Shown here: positions 24,701 through 36,879 of the stretch, in pieces
Numbering within the stretch: the first letter of the stretch is position 1
Layout: each line of letters opens with the position of its first letter
NCBI RefSeq assembly: GCF_000006565.2
Contig: NC_031474.1
Coordinates: forward strand, 2,391,662 to 2,455,661
Origin: Toxoplasma gondii ME49
Lineage: Eukaryota > Apicomplexa > Conoidasida > Eucoccidiorida > Sarcocystidae
Length of the DNA stretch: 64,000 bases
Direction of reading: 5' to 3'
The notes under the pieces: generated by a model
The model's database searches: none
What the model was told of the DNA's origin: nothing
What the model saw: only the letters and a program-made list of their open reading frames with translations
Position numbers and translations under genes: made by a program

Positions 24701-25394
24701 GTCCGTCCTGATGTTTGGAAAAAGCACTCGGGTGCCAGGTTTTCGAATCCTAGTTGTCGCGAGTTTTCAGGTGCCGCTGGGACGATTCCTCAGATGTTCC
24801 GACTTGTGCTAATATGTCCTCTGAAAAGCAAACTCCCGTTTAGGTGGACCATTGCATGCCCATGGGAGAACATTTTCGTTGTCCGGGAAGGCGGCTTCCA
24901 TTTTGGTGGCCCGAGCACGTCGACCGTATGACCTGGAACCAAAATATGCTAGTCTCATCAAAAGAGCTTAGTTGATTGAAAGTCCCGTGTGCTCGCTCCT
25001 GTCCGCTTGGCATAGCTATCCCCCTTCTCCTGCTTTTCGCTTTGTATTTAACTTTTTTCTTCAGGACTTTACACTCGTACTGTGGTAACATCGGCGCGAA
25101 CCGGGACCGGAAACATACACACAACAGGAACTCGCAAACAGTTTTTGGCCGGGGCGTTGTGCGCCCGCGAAGACTACTGTGGTGTCTTGTGTCGCCTGCA
25201 CAGTGTTTTTCGTATCTCGCCCGTATTTCGGACCTCTTGATAACTTGGAGAGTCCTGTGTTTACTGTGTTTGTGTCACGGACACGCAGAACAAAAAGAAT
25301 ATAGCAAGCATTAGGTGTCTGTTACTTTCTGTTTTTGCAGACAAACCGACTGCAAACTGCCTTGTTACCGCCTGTATTGCGTTCGTTCGTCAAC
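21709..25394. other. Divergent spacer of about 3.7 kb
   Basis: Between the minus-strand Tyr/Phe-repeat gene and the plus-strand reductase-acyltransferase gene; both promoters and the missing 5' exon of the former should be here. A pyrimidine-rich acceptor (TTTCTGTTTTTGCAG, ending at 25340) lies 54 bp before the ATG at 25395, so an untranslated first exon upstream is likely. Other open stretches show no recognisable product. Confidence 0.45.
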
Positions 25395-26779
25395 ATGGAA
25401 CACTCTAGCATGATCCAGGCTTTTTACCCTCACCAGACTTTGTTGGTGACAGGTGCCAGTGGCTTTGTAGGCAAGGTATTGCTAGCGCAGCTGCTGAAAT
25501 CATGCCCCGTGAAGAAGCTCTACGTACTCCTGCGACCGTCCGCGGGCCGTAGTGCCCAGGAGCGTTTGCTCGTCGACGTGTTCAGTAGTCCAGCGTTTGA
25601 CGAAATGCGTAATGCACATCAGTATGAAGGCGGATGGAATGAATGGATTAGCAAACGTGTGGTCGCAGTCCCTGGTGACCTGTTGAAGCCCGATTTCGGT
25701 ATTCAGCACAAGCATGTCATACGGAAACTTCAAGAAGAGGTGACAGTTGTTATTCATCTTGCAGCGAGCGTCCATTTCAATTCTCCTCTCAAAGACAACT
25801 ACCGTAGTAATGTGGAAGGAACAATGCGGATTTTGGAATTCGCCAAGGGATGTCCGTTTCTCCAGGTTTTTGTTCACACGTCGACATGCTATGTCAACTC
25901 CGACCATGAAGGCCGCGTGAAAGAAGATATTCTTCCTCTCTCGTGGGACACTGAAGAACTGCTAGCAGCTGTACACAAAATGATAGAACTTCGCGACAAC
26001 GAGGCAAGGGTGAGGCCAGGTTTCTATTGAGTCAATATCAATTCGCAGACACAGTTCTAAATGTGTTATATTAGTCATTCGCGTTCTGAAAGGACAGCCT
26101 GTCAGCATCTCGTGTCGACGACACTTCGCTTCGCCGGTATGCATGTGAGCGACGCTGGCATCGCTCCTCGCCTCTGTCTTGGTGGCTGCAACGTTTAGGG
26201 TTCTCAGCGCGTGTTTCACGGTCCTTATCTCGCCAATATTTTCTTTCATGGACTGTAGAGAAAGAACAGCTCATACATATTTCATCTTCTACTCGACATA
26301 CACAACCGCACATGCTTGTCAATACGCGTCTGCAGTACACTCACCTGGACGTTGCCAATCTTGAGAAACAACTTCTTGGACGATTCCCCAACACGTATAC
26401 TTTCACAAAAAGACTTTCTGAGGCACTACTCATTAGAGACTGGGAAAAGGCCTTGCTCCATCCAGAGCAAAGCGAAGTTAAATTTCCACTTTGCATGCTA
26501 CGACCGTCGATCGTCGGCGCGGCCTACCAGCATCCTCGACGAGGTTGGATCGACAATCTCAATGCTACTGGTGGCATGTTTCTCCTCTGTGAGTATCCAG
26601 TACAGTGGTACACTACAAGTCGGATTGCTGAATCAAAGAAACCGATGTGTGGCACTTTTTTTATAACTACAGAAGAGCAAATCACAACTGACTTGTCTTG
26701 TAAGAAAATGCATCCGCATGATTGTAGGCACTTTGTGCATCCGAGGATATATGGCCAATATATAGAGATGTGTGAACGC

Positions 26780-26810
<31 letters not shown>

Positions 26811-29800
26811 ATACACATGAATACATATATTTGTAAACTGCTGCATGCATTTTACAGGTTTCAGCTGACTCATGTTCTCAGGGAACAATGCTTAGGTACA
26901 GCTGGATCTTTCGTGTTTGACTATCTTTTACCATGATCATGCAGGTTAAAATAAGTAATTCATACCCGTTGCACTACTTCTGGCAACGTATACGCCGCTC
27001 CGTATGCAGTTATACAGTGTGTAGGCTAAACGGTCCAGAGTTACATTCGCCGCAAGCGGCTCGTTACACGGTGTATTTTTTCTCGTCTTGCCTATCTCTG
27101 AAGAAGCCGTTATGCAGCAGGTACTGTTCACAATGCAGCGCTCTCACGAGGCACACCATGTGTAGTATGGTAGTGAGATACGGGAGCACAACCTGTGGGT
27201 ATTGTTGCAAAAACGATGTGTGACTGCCCGCTGTCTCCTGCCGTTGGTATGGACCTGCATGGTGCGTGTAGGCGCTCTGGGCGTTCTTAAATGCCTACCA
27301 GCGAATCCAAATCTCATCGGCGACAATGTCCCTGTCGACACTGTGGCAGATGCTCTTATTGTTTCTGGCGCAGCGGTGGCCGCTGCGCACGCGTACGCGA
27401 ATCCGTCAGTAATGAAAGCAAGCGGACACCCAGCAGCAGCTGCATCGCTTGCTGCGGCACAATGTGTAATGCCTCAGTATCTTCCCCATGCTATAACACT
27501 TCCCAAAAATATATCTCCGGCGTCTTCTGAACTTCCGTCGCCCACAACAGCTAACTCGAACCATTCCAAAACGGGAGCAGGAGGTGACAGCGCATGTCAG
27601 AGACCACGGGATGTCCCTGGGGTTTACGTGTTTCACTGTTGTACAAGTGATACAAACCCTGTCAGATGGGGGGACATTCTGTATTATGGACGAGAATACA
27701 ACATGATGAATCCATTCTTCAACAGGATCACACGAGACCTACAGACACCATACTTTGAAGGCGATTTCGATGATTTTCGGCGGTAAGAATCCGTCTAGGA
27801 CGGGAAGAAAACCGCCGCCAGAGTTCTTGTCACGAGAGCCGTGCATTTTCCTGCGTAATTTTACTGCCACATATTTGGTTACTCTGGGCCCCCAAACAGT
27901 TTCAAGGAAGAAAACAGGCATCCATAACTCCTACGGTGGGTGCTGCCGTGCCGGCATGGCATACATAGTTGAAACGTTAGCTTGATGACACGTGGAAAGA
28001 TAGGTTTCCCGTAATCCAGTGTATGCAGTTGGTTCGAGGTGCTGTTGACCACGGACACAGGCCAATAGTTGAGCATTCTGACGACTTCAGGACCGTGTAT
28101 AGAGAAGCTGATGTTCACCCACACAAAGATTGCGGGTGTTCACTGACTGCTTGCCGCCGGGCACGCGGACATTGCTAAGTCGGTTCGCGGGAAAAGCATA
28201 TGTCAACGGGGGAGGCAGAACGGCTTTACACCGTCCATTTTGTGGTCTCAGTTGGCTGAGTATTAGATACCAGTTATATATCGCGCTGTTCTGTTAACGT
28301 GAACGTCAAGCTGTCTCGTCTGCCGAGTGTTAGCTGATTGTTTTACTAAAAAGCTTCGAGTGAATCCGGCGGCTCACCCAAAATAAACATTATAGAAATG
28401 CTTTATTTACGATACTGCAACTACCGATGTAGGCTTCTGAAGAATTCACATTTCCAACTAAGGGTGATGATTGCGATGACGTATTGTGCTAGGTGCTGCC
28501 GTCAAACCCAGAGAAATTGACGCATGCGAATGATGATTCGGGCAAACAAGAGTGTGTACGAGCAATTCGTACAAGACCACAACAAACGATTGATTCTGTA
28601 TCGACTCTGTTAAGGGACCAGCGTGCTGCCACCTGTATGTTAGAGACTCACGCATCTGGTGCTACAGACCGAAATAAACAGTCGTCTGAGTCCTTCGCCT
28701 GTTCGCGGCAGGAACTCACACTCACGATAATGAGTTCCTTACACGAATAAATTCGCGTTTGTGTGTTTCTACATACAACTCACGTGCGATATATGTGCAG
28801 AGTACGGGTTCGCTTGCATGTCTGTGTGCTTCAACAACTAGTCGCAGCAGATCATCGTCACTGTTGGCTACATATCGGTTTGACGAAGGATTTTTTGCCA
28901 GTGGTTTTCTTGTACAGGAGATTTTTCTTTCTGCAAAGGCTTCCGGCTGCAGTTACGGCAACAATCACACGGTACTTGCTCCCTGCGTCGTCGCCCCTGA
29001 AGCGAAACGCGGTTATGTATCACTCTGGCATCAAGAAGGTAGAGAAGGCCGCAGAAGCGTTCCACCCTTTTTCCTATCATGAATGGGTCTTTGAACAGAA
29101 TAATATGCGCAAGCTTCAGCATCTGCTCACTCCAGAAGAACGCAATGTATATCTTTTAAAAACTGAAGACCTCGATTGGCGGAGCTGGACACACTACTTC
29201 TTCTATGGGATTGCTCGGTGGCTACTTAAAGAGCAATCAGGCAAGTCGCAACCACATCAAGGAGAATGGAACACCTTTTTCAGAGTGTCCGTGTAGTTCA
29301 AAGAAAAGGACATAATGATACACCACTGTTGAAATAGCCTGCATTTTCAGTCTACAAAAGCATCTCTCCACTACGCAGCATGATACACATCATCCAACAA
29401 CTCGATTTTTACAAGGAACGCCATCAAGGAAAGGGTGTCGCTGTAAATGTGCATACAAATACGCATAAGTGGTTATAAATATATCGATACGCATGCATCA
29501 GAAGAGGCAGAGAGGTGGAGAAGACAACCCTTTCCAGCTTGATTAGTGAACGTGTGCTCATGTATAACGAGTGAATACACCGACACGTAAACAATTAAGA
29601 TATACCTACACATTCCGACTAGTCACATGTTTTCACATTCATTTACTGTTGTACCTAACACCAGAGTTGTAGTTTGGGGAGGCGTCTGCCAACGGAGGTG
29701 AAAGATAAGGAAATCCGGGAAGATGCATCTTTATGTGCGATGCAGAGTTGACAGTGCATGCACATATAGAGACACATACGGATATAGCATTCCTGCAAAC

Positions 29801-32800
29801 GGTTCGTACAGGCGTGTGAAAGAGTACTGCCAATGCATATTACAACTGTATATGCACAAATATGTAGTGCACTGTGACTTGCAAGCCCCCACGCCGCCAC
29901 TTCAATCGAGCTCGTGGGTATCTGCTGTGTTGGTTGCAGCCTGTGAACCCCCGCCAGCACCACATGTGTATGTGAACCTTTTGTACAAGCACGTCCTAAA
30001 CGAGCCTTATAACCCGCCGCCATTCCTCGCCCGCCTCATTCCGTGTCCTGACGCTTTTACCTTCTTGAAGAACACTGGACCTCTTCCATGTTGCCCCTCT
30101 CCATGGTCGATCGAGAATGCAGTCCTAGGGAGCAAAGCAGTGGCGTCGGTGATTCGCAAAGACGCTATACAAATTAGCAAGCAAGGCAAGAGAAGACGAA
30201 AGAATGGGAAAGCTGCAGGTCAGTTCAGTTACACTTAACACACACCGTGTGTTAAATTTGTGATATCTTTTTGTCGTTTATGTACAGCTAGTAATGCTTG
30301 AAGGAGCAAACGAGAACAATAGCAGGCGAGGAAAAAGTGAAGTGGTAGTTGTATACGCAAGCGCGACCGGCGTTATTGAAATGCGTCTTCCCCATCACAA
30401 CTGCCTCGTGTTCCTCGTGCGTCTGCGTGACACTTGTTTTTTTCTGGTGCCCCGCATCCTCATCACACGGGCGAACCGCAAAGCCGCGTGAGTATCGAGA
30501 GTATGACCGCGATGGATATTTCATCGAATGACATGTAAAGAACTGTTCTGGTGTGGAGGAAGTTTTTCTTCTCAATGATATTTCCCTTTACCTCTGGATG
30601 TAGGCACAACGCAGCCGGAAGTCGAGGCGGAAGTCCGAGGAGACGCCCAGGACCTGTATGATAGAATTGCGGGGACGATCAGACCTCCGGCCGTCTACAT
30701 CCTAGGAGGGCTTCTTCACACTGCGTTTCTGCGGCTTTTCGACCGCATTGTTGTTGAAAGCACAGAGGTCGAACGACTGAGAAAAACGGTGCAAGAGAGC
30801 CACGGCCCAGTTATCCTCCTACCTACACACAGGTCTTACATGGTAAGAAAGAACGGGGCCGGAGAGGACCGTGGCATGCTACCCGTGTATTTATATCAGT
30901 ACATGCTTATTTTTATGCATCTTCAGGATGTCGGGACCTTTCCGCCATTGCCTTCAGGATTCCCTCCTTCTATTTTACATGTGCCTCGGCAATGGGATGC
31001 CTCTCCCCTTCGTGGCGGCGGACGAAAATTTGGCGCAAATTGCGATCATAAATCGACTTCTTCGAAACTCTGGAACCTTTTTTCTCAAAAAGCCCGTCAG
31101 CCTATCAAAGAGCCAAACGAAGAGCCCGTCTTCCCGACTTTATTATACAGTGGTGCACCAGTATATTCAGGCAGTTGCAAAGCGTCACGGATATCTCGAG
31201 TTCTTTATTGAGGGCGGACGAAGCAAAACAGGTGAGCTGAGTATTCATCCTCAGTGTTTCCGTGCCTGTGCTCTTAGACAAACGGACAATGATGTGCATA
31301 GTAGTATGCATATTTCGGGATTTCTCAGACCGTTCCTGGACCTGCGGCAAACGTGTGGCAGTCGCTGTAGGGATTAACGAGAACGAAGACGCATGATCTC
31401 TGTCAACTACTACATACAGTGTCAAACTATACCGTGCTATCAAGAATTCAGGTTACGCAGGTAAGGCTGTGCAAGTGGCGGTGTCACACCGTGACATGGG
31501 GAGCGTCATTCTGGACGCCACGACGCGCGGTTAGCTTCACACGGCTTTCGGCAAACGCGGTATGCAGTTTTTAGGTGACAGACACCGTTCATTTAGGCTT
31601 TTCCATAGATGTAAATCACACTCCCGGCTCCCGGCGGTGAGGAATCCGAAAGACATCTCTTTTCCGGTAGGCTCTATTCCTCTCCTTTTGTACAGGCTTG
31701 CTCTCTCGCCCACAAAATGGTATTCTCCGGTCAGTGCTGGACCTGTACTTCGACTTCGAACAGCCGAACGTCACTTTTGTTCCAATCACAATTTCGTACG
31801 ACAAGGTTTTGGAAGCTGACTCATTTCCGCAGGAGCTTTTAGGCGGCCACAGGAAGAAAGAAGACTTGCGTCGTGTCCTCAATGTCATTCGTTGCATGTC
31901 GTGTTACGGCCAGGACTGTAAAATCCAAGGCACAGATAGCAATGGCCTTCAACAGCGGTTCGGTCTCGGTTCCAAGCCCCTTGGCTCTGCGTACATTAAA
32001 ATCGCCGAACCCACTACTTTCAAGGTCAGTCCTTGCTTTGCCTCCACCGAAGCGACACCCCAAAACTTCACCCAGTTCTCGACCTCTCTGCAGAGTTCAT
32101 TACTCCTTCACCGAAGGCGTCACATTCTATGTGATAAACAGATACAGTGCAGTACATAATGCACGAGGTCTCCAGATTGACATGCATCAGAATGCGTTGC
32201 AGGCGGCCCACCTGCCATCAGATGGGTCAAGTGCAAATTAGTGTTTCTTTGGACTGTCTCTTTGGTCCTGCTTTCTCGTTCTAGGCATATATGGATACAC
32301 TGAGGGGGATAGAGGCAATGAGAATGTGAATTGGTTTGCAAGCACAGCATCGTGTTAGGCACATTGATGTTTGCTCCGCAAATGCCCTCATTTACAGACG
32401 TTCTTGCGCAACCACCTCCACAGTACCTCCTCCAGTCGCGCATACTTTCCCACTCTTGAGGCTGGACATGCACCAGAAGGTGACTGGGCACTTGGATGCA
32501 GAACAAGTAACGCTCCTCAACCGACGCCGAGCGCCACCGGTGCAACAGAAAGCGAAAGAACTGCATATGGTAACCTCGAGGAGAAAGAGAAAGTTGGCCA
32601 GCCTGCGGAATACCGACAGCGACAACAACAAGAGCAAGAACACATGAAGACATCTACCGACTGGCTGAGAGGGAAGAAGAATCAACCGCAAAATGAAGAA
32701 GAAAGCGAAGCTATGGCAGGACAAGCCAACCACTATAGAAGAGTCCCCAATGAGCTTCGTCAAAAGGTCAGAACAGAAACTCCTATGGGGGAAGAGAGGG

Positions 32801-35800
32801 ACTGACAAAACACGGAGTTGCTTCCTATGTGGCTTTGGTTTTAGCTTTTCAGAGAGGACCAATCTCATTACTCTCGGACACCAGTCGAGTTAGCATAGCA
32901 AGGAAATCGTAAACACAGGGTGCTGGGCGCCACCATTGTTCCTTTCGTGAATTCAAGTGTACGTTTCCTACCGTTAGTCTGTTAAATGCTTGGAAGTACG
33001 CCAAAATTCCAGCCATGTTTCTTGGAACTTGGTCCTCTAAAAGAAATTAACACTGTTGTTTTCCACCTGGGCGAGATCTGCCACAGACGAACTGGAGGCC
33101 ATCCTATTCCATCTTCGTTAGCCTACTTTGTGAACGGATGAAAAGTCGCGATGGCATGTGGCGCGTTCACAGTTGACTGCCGACTTCGCGGACCACCTGA
33201 TGGGCAACCTGTCTTCCAACCTTATCGTATCTCCGACTTCCCTGGTGGCCACTATCCTCTGCATGCATCGCAATGGCATCCGCGAGGAGGATCTGGTGCG
33301 TTTTACCGGCACTTGTTTTTGACGTATTCTCCATCATGTGCATGGATGCATTTGATGAGCAACGTGCGTTTATTGTGCACATATGATCATACAAAACATT
33401 TGTGCACAAAATATACATTCGCATGCACAGCTTTATCACGGATATGCGATGCAATGCAACACAAAGTAACTTTGTATGAATGAGTCCATATTTGTTATGT
33501 TCTGTAGGCATATGCACTTGTTTTATTTCCTCAGGCCCTGTTCAGAGGCCGGCAGGCAGGAATTGCAGAGGCCTCGTCATTTCTTCGTTTACATCGTATT
33601 CCATCCTTGCTTCAAAATATCAAATTGCTTGGACTGTGTCAGGCTTGTTTAAAGTAGACCATGCGGCGCGTGTTAAGTTGCGACAAACGTGAGATATGGA
33701 TGACGCATATGTCTATGCTCCGCGTCCTTTGGTCCCTCAACATTGATTGTTCCTGTCAATCGCTGCTTGCTCGTCTGCAGGAGGACCAGGTCCAGTGGTT
33801 GCGCGATCAGGTACTTCTTCGCGGTGGACTTCTATCCCCCGGCGTCGGTGGCCTGATGTTTGATATGCGTCTCATCGTTCAAGCAGCCCTGCAGACATAT
33901 CTACGAGGCGTTGTTGCAAGCAGTGGGGGTGGCTGGTCTGTCATTCAGAGTGTCGCCCCCGGTGCCGCTGGCGCGAACGGAGTCTCAGGAACCCCTTCAG
34001 TCGGCGACCTAACAATGAAACGACCTTCTACCGTAGGAGGGACAGTTGTAGGGCCTCTCGGTGCCGATGCGCCTCGCCTAGTTCTTGCTTACTACAGAAA
34101 TGAATGCTGTCATTTGTTCATTCTTGAGGCTATAGTATGTGCTGCTCTGTTTGCTTTTGGTCATGAGACAGCGTGGGAAGAAGGCGCTGACAGCACGGCT
34201 CTGACAGAAAAAGCAGTTTTTTTGATGGAACTGCTCAAGGACCATTTCGCTTTGAAATCCCAGATGAGAGAAGGCGAAATTCTCAAGGTGAGCAGACATA
34301 TCCGAAAAGCGAATCCAGACAACTGAATTCGGTGTGGCGGTATCATCGCTCAACGCACCTGCCACTCTCTGCCTCAGGGCACAGGCTCAAAGTGAGTTCC
34401 TCTGTCGAGTTCTACCGGGAACGTCTACTGTCGCAAATAGCCACTCCTTTGTTTTCGAAATCCATCCAGATAGAAATTGACGCAAAGGTGAATGCAGCGG
34501 TGCGAAGAGAACTTGCCACCAGCAGTGATGAGTATAGGCTGTCAGTCTCAATACTTCTTCGTTTGCACACAAAGCTGACATAGGACGGAGGGACTTGATC
34601 ACTTGTCGACAAACTTATACAGCCAGTTTCACCTTATAGTTAGAGATGAAAAGCAGAGGAGCAGCAAAAAAGGTGAAAACCACGACAGTGCTTTGTGTAC
34701 GCTATAAAGGGTTATTGCTCTCTCGGCTGTGACGTCGCTTGCTTGTGTCCTTTTACGATGTCATGTCATGTCATGTAGATAATTGACCTCATGGTTTCAC
34801 GGGGTATTTTGCGGCGTTTGCCGTCGCCGTCTGCTTCTCCAAGCCAGAAAGATGATGGAGGGAATCGACGATACGTTTTCCATCCCTCCGCGGAGTCCAA
34901 TGTTACCCTGTTCGCATATTTCGTCTGGCCGTTCGTCGACAGCTACTGGGCATGCGGCATGGGGCTCTTTACTCTTCAAAGGCCGCCAACATCCTCAGAC
35001 ATTGACGACATGTGCGATGGCATGGCTGCAGGTGCGAAGGATACACTAGCTGTAGTGACGAAAGCAATTTTATTTCTATTCAAAATAACACAAGTGTGTA
35101 TTAGCACATCGTCCAACAGCAATGGTAGAGGGCTACTGGATGTCCAAGAACCTTGACATAGACGACCCCCTTTCACTTCTTTGTTTCTGTCAGTTTGGTA
35201 GCGCACACTATGGAGCCGCAACTCTCACCCTGTGTCCGTTTTTTTTAGCGTTTGGGTTGTTATTCGGCATGATAGTGGTGTAAATCAAAAGCACGGTTAT
35301 CTTCGATCATTGTGTTCGTGACGTACACGAAATTATTTTAGACGTTAGCTGGAGTGATTGTAACCATACACGAGCTCCTGAAGTTTACAACTACCACCAC
35401 TGCTGTCACAAACCTTGGCAGCGTTACGAAGAATTACTTTATTCGCGGGAAGACACGGACATGGTGATGGCGGAAGAATAAGCATGCAAGCACAGCCGCC
35501 CGCTTTATTGTCGTGTGAGGTGGCCAACTGCACGATCAGGGTAACACTGTCGTAATCCTCTTTGAAATTGAAATCCACCATCCAGCGATAGAAGAGCAGA
35601 ACTAAAAACGTTGGGTTCATCGTCTCTGCTGCCCCTCTGTCTGCCCAGCGGTAATGGTTAGAGTTCCACTTTATCGTAGGGTTTGCTGTTTTCTTTTCGC
35701 CGCCACTTTTTCCGCTGCCATCGATGCTATCTAACGAGCATACCATGTGACATATCATGCTTGCTTTCTCCCTCTACTGGCAAGAAGACGGGGACTCATT

Positions 35801-36879
35801 AGTTGTTTCACCACGGCCATCGCGAACGAGAACCCGAATGAGCAAGGCTCAACTGGTTGCGCGTGCCCACTGGTTGGCTGACGGTCTCTACAGAGAAAAT
35901 TACGTGGTAAGCGGGCGCAAATGTAGTCAGCACCACATCGAGTGGAAGGATATGTCCAGAAAGCGTTTCGTTTGCTGTCAGCCTCGAGCCGTTGATCTCG
36001 CTGCTGTGAAATGGTTTACAAGCGCAACTAAGTAACACTCCGATGGTGGGACCCCGACGAAGTTTGATTTATATGTAGTGATATTACTACTTCGCGCTTC
36101 ATTCATTTTACTGATTCTTCGGTCTCTTCGGCTTCTTCCATCTTCAGTCCTTCCCAGAGAGTTCAGCGTACTCGGCGATGCGTTGTGCTGTTGATGCCTT
36201 CTGTCGTCTTGGAGTTCTACAACAATGCTCAGCAGAGCGGCCGTCCTCCTCAAGCGAAAGAGGCACCACTGGCTCTGCTCCTTGCATAAACCACTTGCTG
36301 AAACCGAGCAGCTGCTTGAGCGAAGACACGATGCTAGAACTGTCCCCGGAATTTCGACGCGAAGAGCCGCTGCAGGTAATCTGGGGCTTTCCTGGTCTGC
36401 TCCGGTTGCAACTCCGGCGGATTGGCGCGCTACGAAGTCTGACCGGTGCTCGAACCTTAGTTCTAGTAGCAAATACAATGCAAGTAGGAATCCAGTCGCT
36501 AATCGAGCTAACTTGGACGAAGCAGAAAACACTGTGCAGAAACCAAACGTGGTTCAGTTCAAGCAAAAGTGGCATCAGGAGGAAAAACATCACCCCATGC
36601 AATACCGACGAGCAAGAAACACTACGATGCCTTACACACTCAGAGATATACATGAATAAAGATTAACAGAGGATAACTGAACAATCTGTAAATATACATA
36701 CATAGGCAAATTACGAATGCGTCCACGAATGTTTGTTTCCGCAAAAATGACAACCCTCCTTTCGTAAGGTACCACTTTCGGCTTTCCTTGCTCAGGCCCT
36801 GGTCGACAAACTTCACACGTATCGGAAAGCGGCGGCTACATCGGAGGGGATCAAGAATCCCAAAGGGTACGCTTGTTAG
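25395..36879 (+). CDS. Fused fatty acyl-CoA reductase / DHAP (glycerol-3-P) acyltransferase, FARAT-like
   Basis: Bifunctional enzyme predicted to make fatty alcohol from acyl-CoA and acyl-DHAP from DHAP, the opening steps of ether-lipid synthesis. Sixteen exons, all phases closing, 1544 residues: 25395-26009, 26336-26588, 27272-27782, 28801-29240, 29940-30218, 30604-30842, 30958-31231, 31696-32024, 32398-32766, 33173-33295, 33781-34287, 34410-34487, 34848-35031, 35785-35906, 36148-36375, 36796-36879. Reductase part: TGASGFVG nucleotide site (19-26), HTSTCYVN, NTYTFTK with Tyr226/Lys230, MLRPSIVGAA, VPVDTVADALI, VFHCCTSDTNP, then a FAR_C domain (FHPFSYHEWVFEQNN, LDWRSWTHYFFYG). Acyltransferase part: PTHRSYMD (HX4D, 774-780), GTFFLKKP, EFFIEGGRSKTG, VPITISYDKVLE, later IVSPTSLVATILC, LAYYRNECCHLF and a GNPAT-like tail. 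Exon 12 and the last exon are least certain. The C terminus NPKGYAC is not a PTS1. Confidence 0.92.
26781..26806. repeat. (AT)13 microsatellite in intron 2 of the reductase-acyltransferase gene
   Basis: Uninterrupted AT dinucleotide run inside the intron between the second and third coding exons. A simple repeat. Confidence 0.9.
29241..29939 (+). other. Non-canonical GC-AG intron
   Basis: The intron between coding exons 4 and 5 of the reductase-acyltransferase gene begins GCAAGT after CAATCAG and ends TTGGTTGCAG. No GT donor nearby restores the frame. The GC donor is otherwise a perfect match to the U1 pairing consensus (AG|GCAAGT), which is typical of GC-AG introns, and the phase (1) fits the acceptor exactly. 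Confidence 0.75.
32398..32766 (+). other. Hydrophilic insert exon within the acyltransferase domain
   Basis: Exon 9 (residues 981-1103) is almost entirely polar. It contains Thr/Ser/Pro runs, then Glu/Gln/Lys-rich sequence such as YRQRQQQEQEHMKTSTDW, and only its last few residues (ELRQK) join the conserved helix that continues as LTADFADHLMGNLSSN. It separates the catalytic acyltransferase core from the C-terminal helical part. It reads through in phase 0 on both sides, so it could be skipped without a frameshift. Confidence 0.7.

Noticed and set aside
24721..24800. tRNA-like string TTTTCGAATCC
   Set aside because: No matching acceptor stem, D arm or anticodon arm could be folded around it.
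34332..34583. Longer frame over exon 12 beginning further upstream (acceptors at 34376 or 34383)
   Set aside because: Those acceptors do not match the phase 0 end of exon 11 in the frame that joins exon 13; the acceptor ending at 34409 does.
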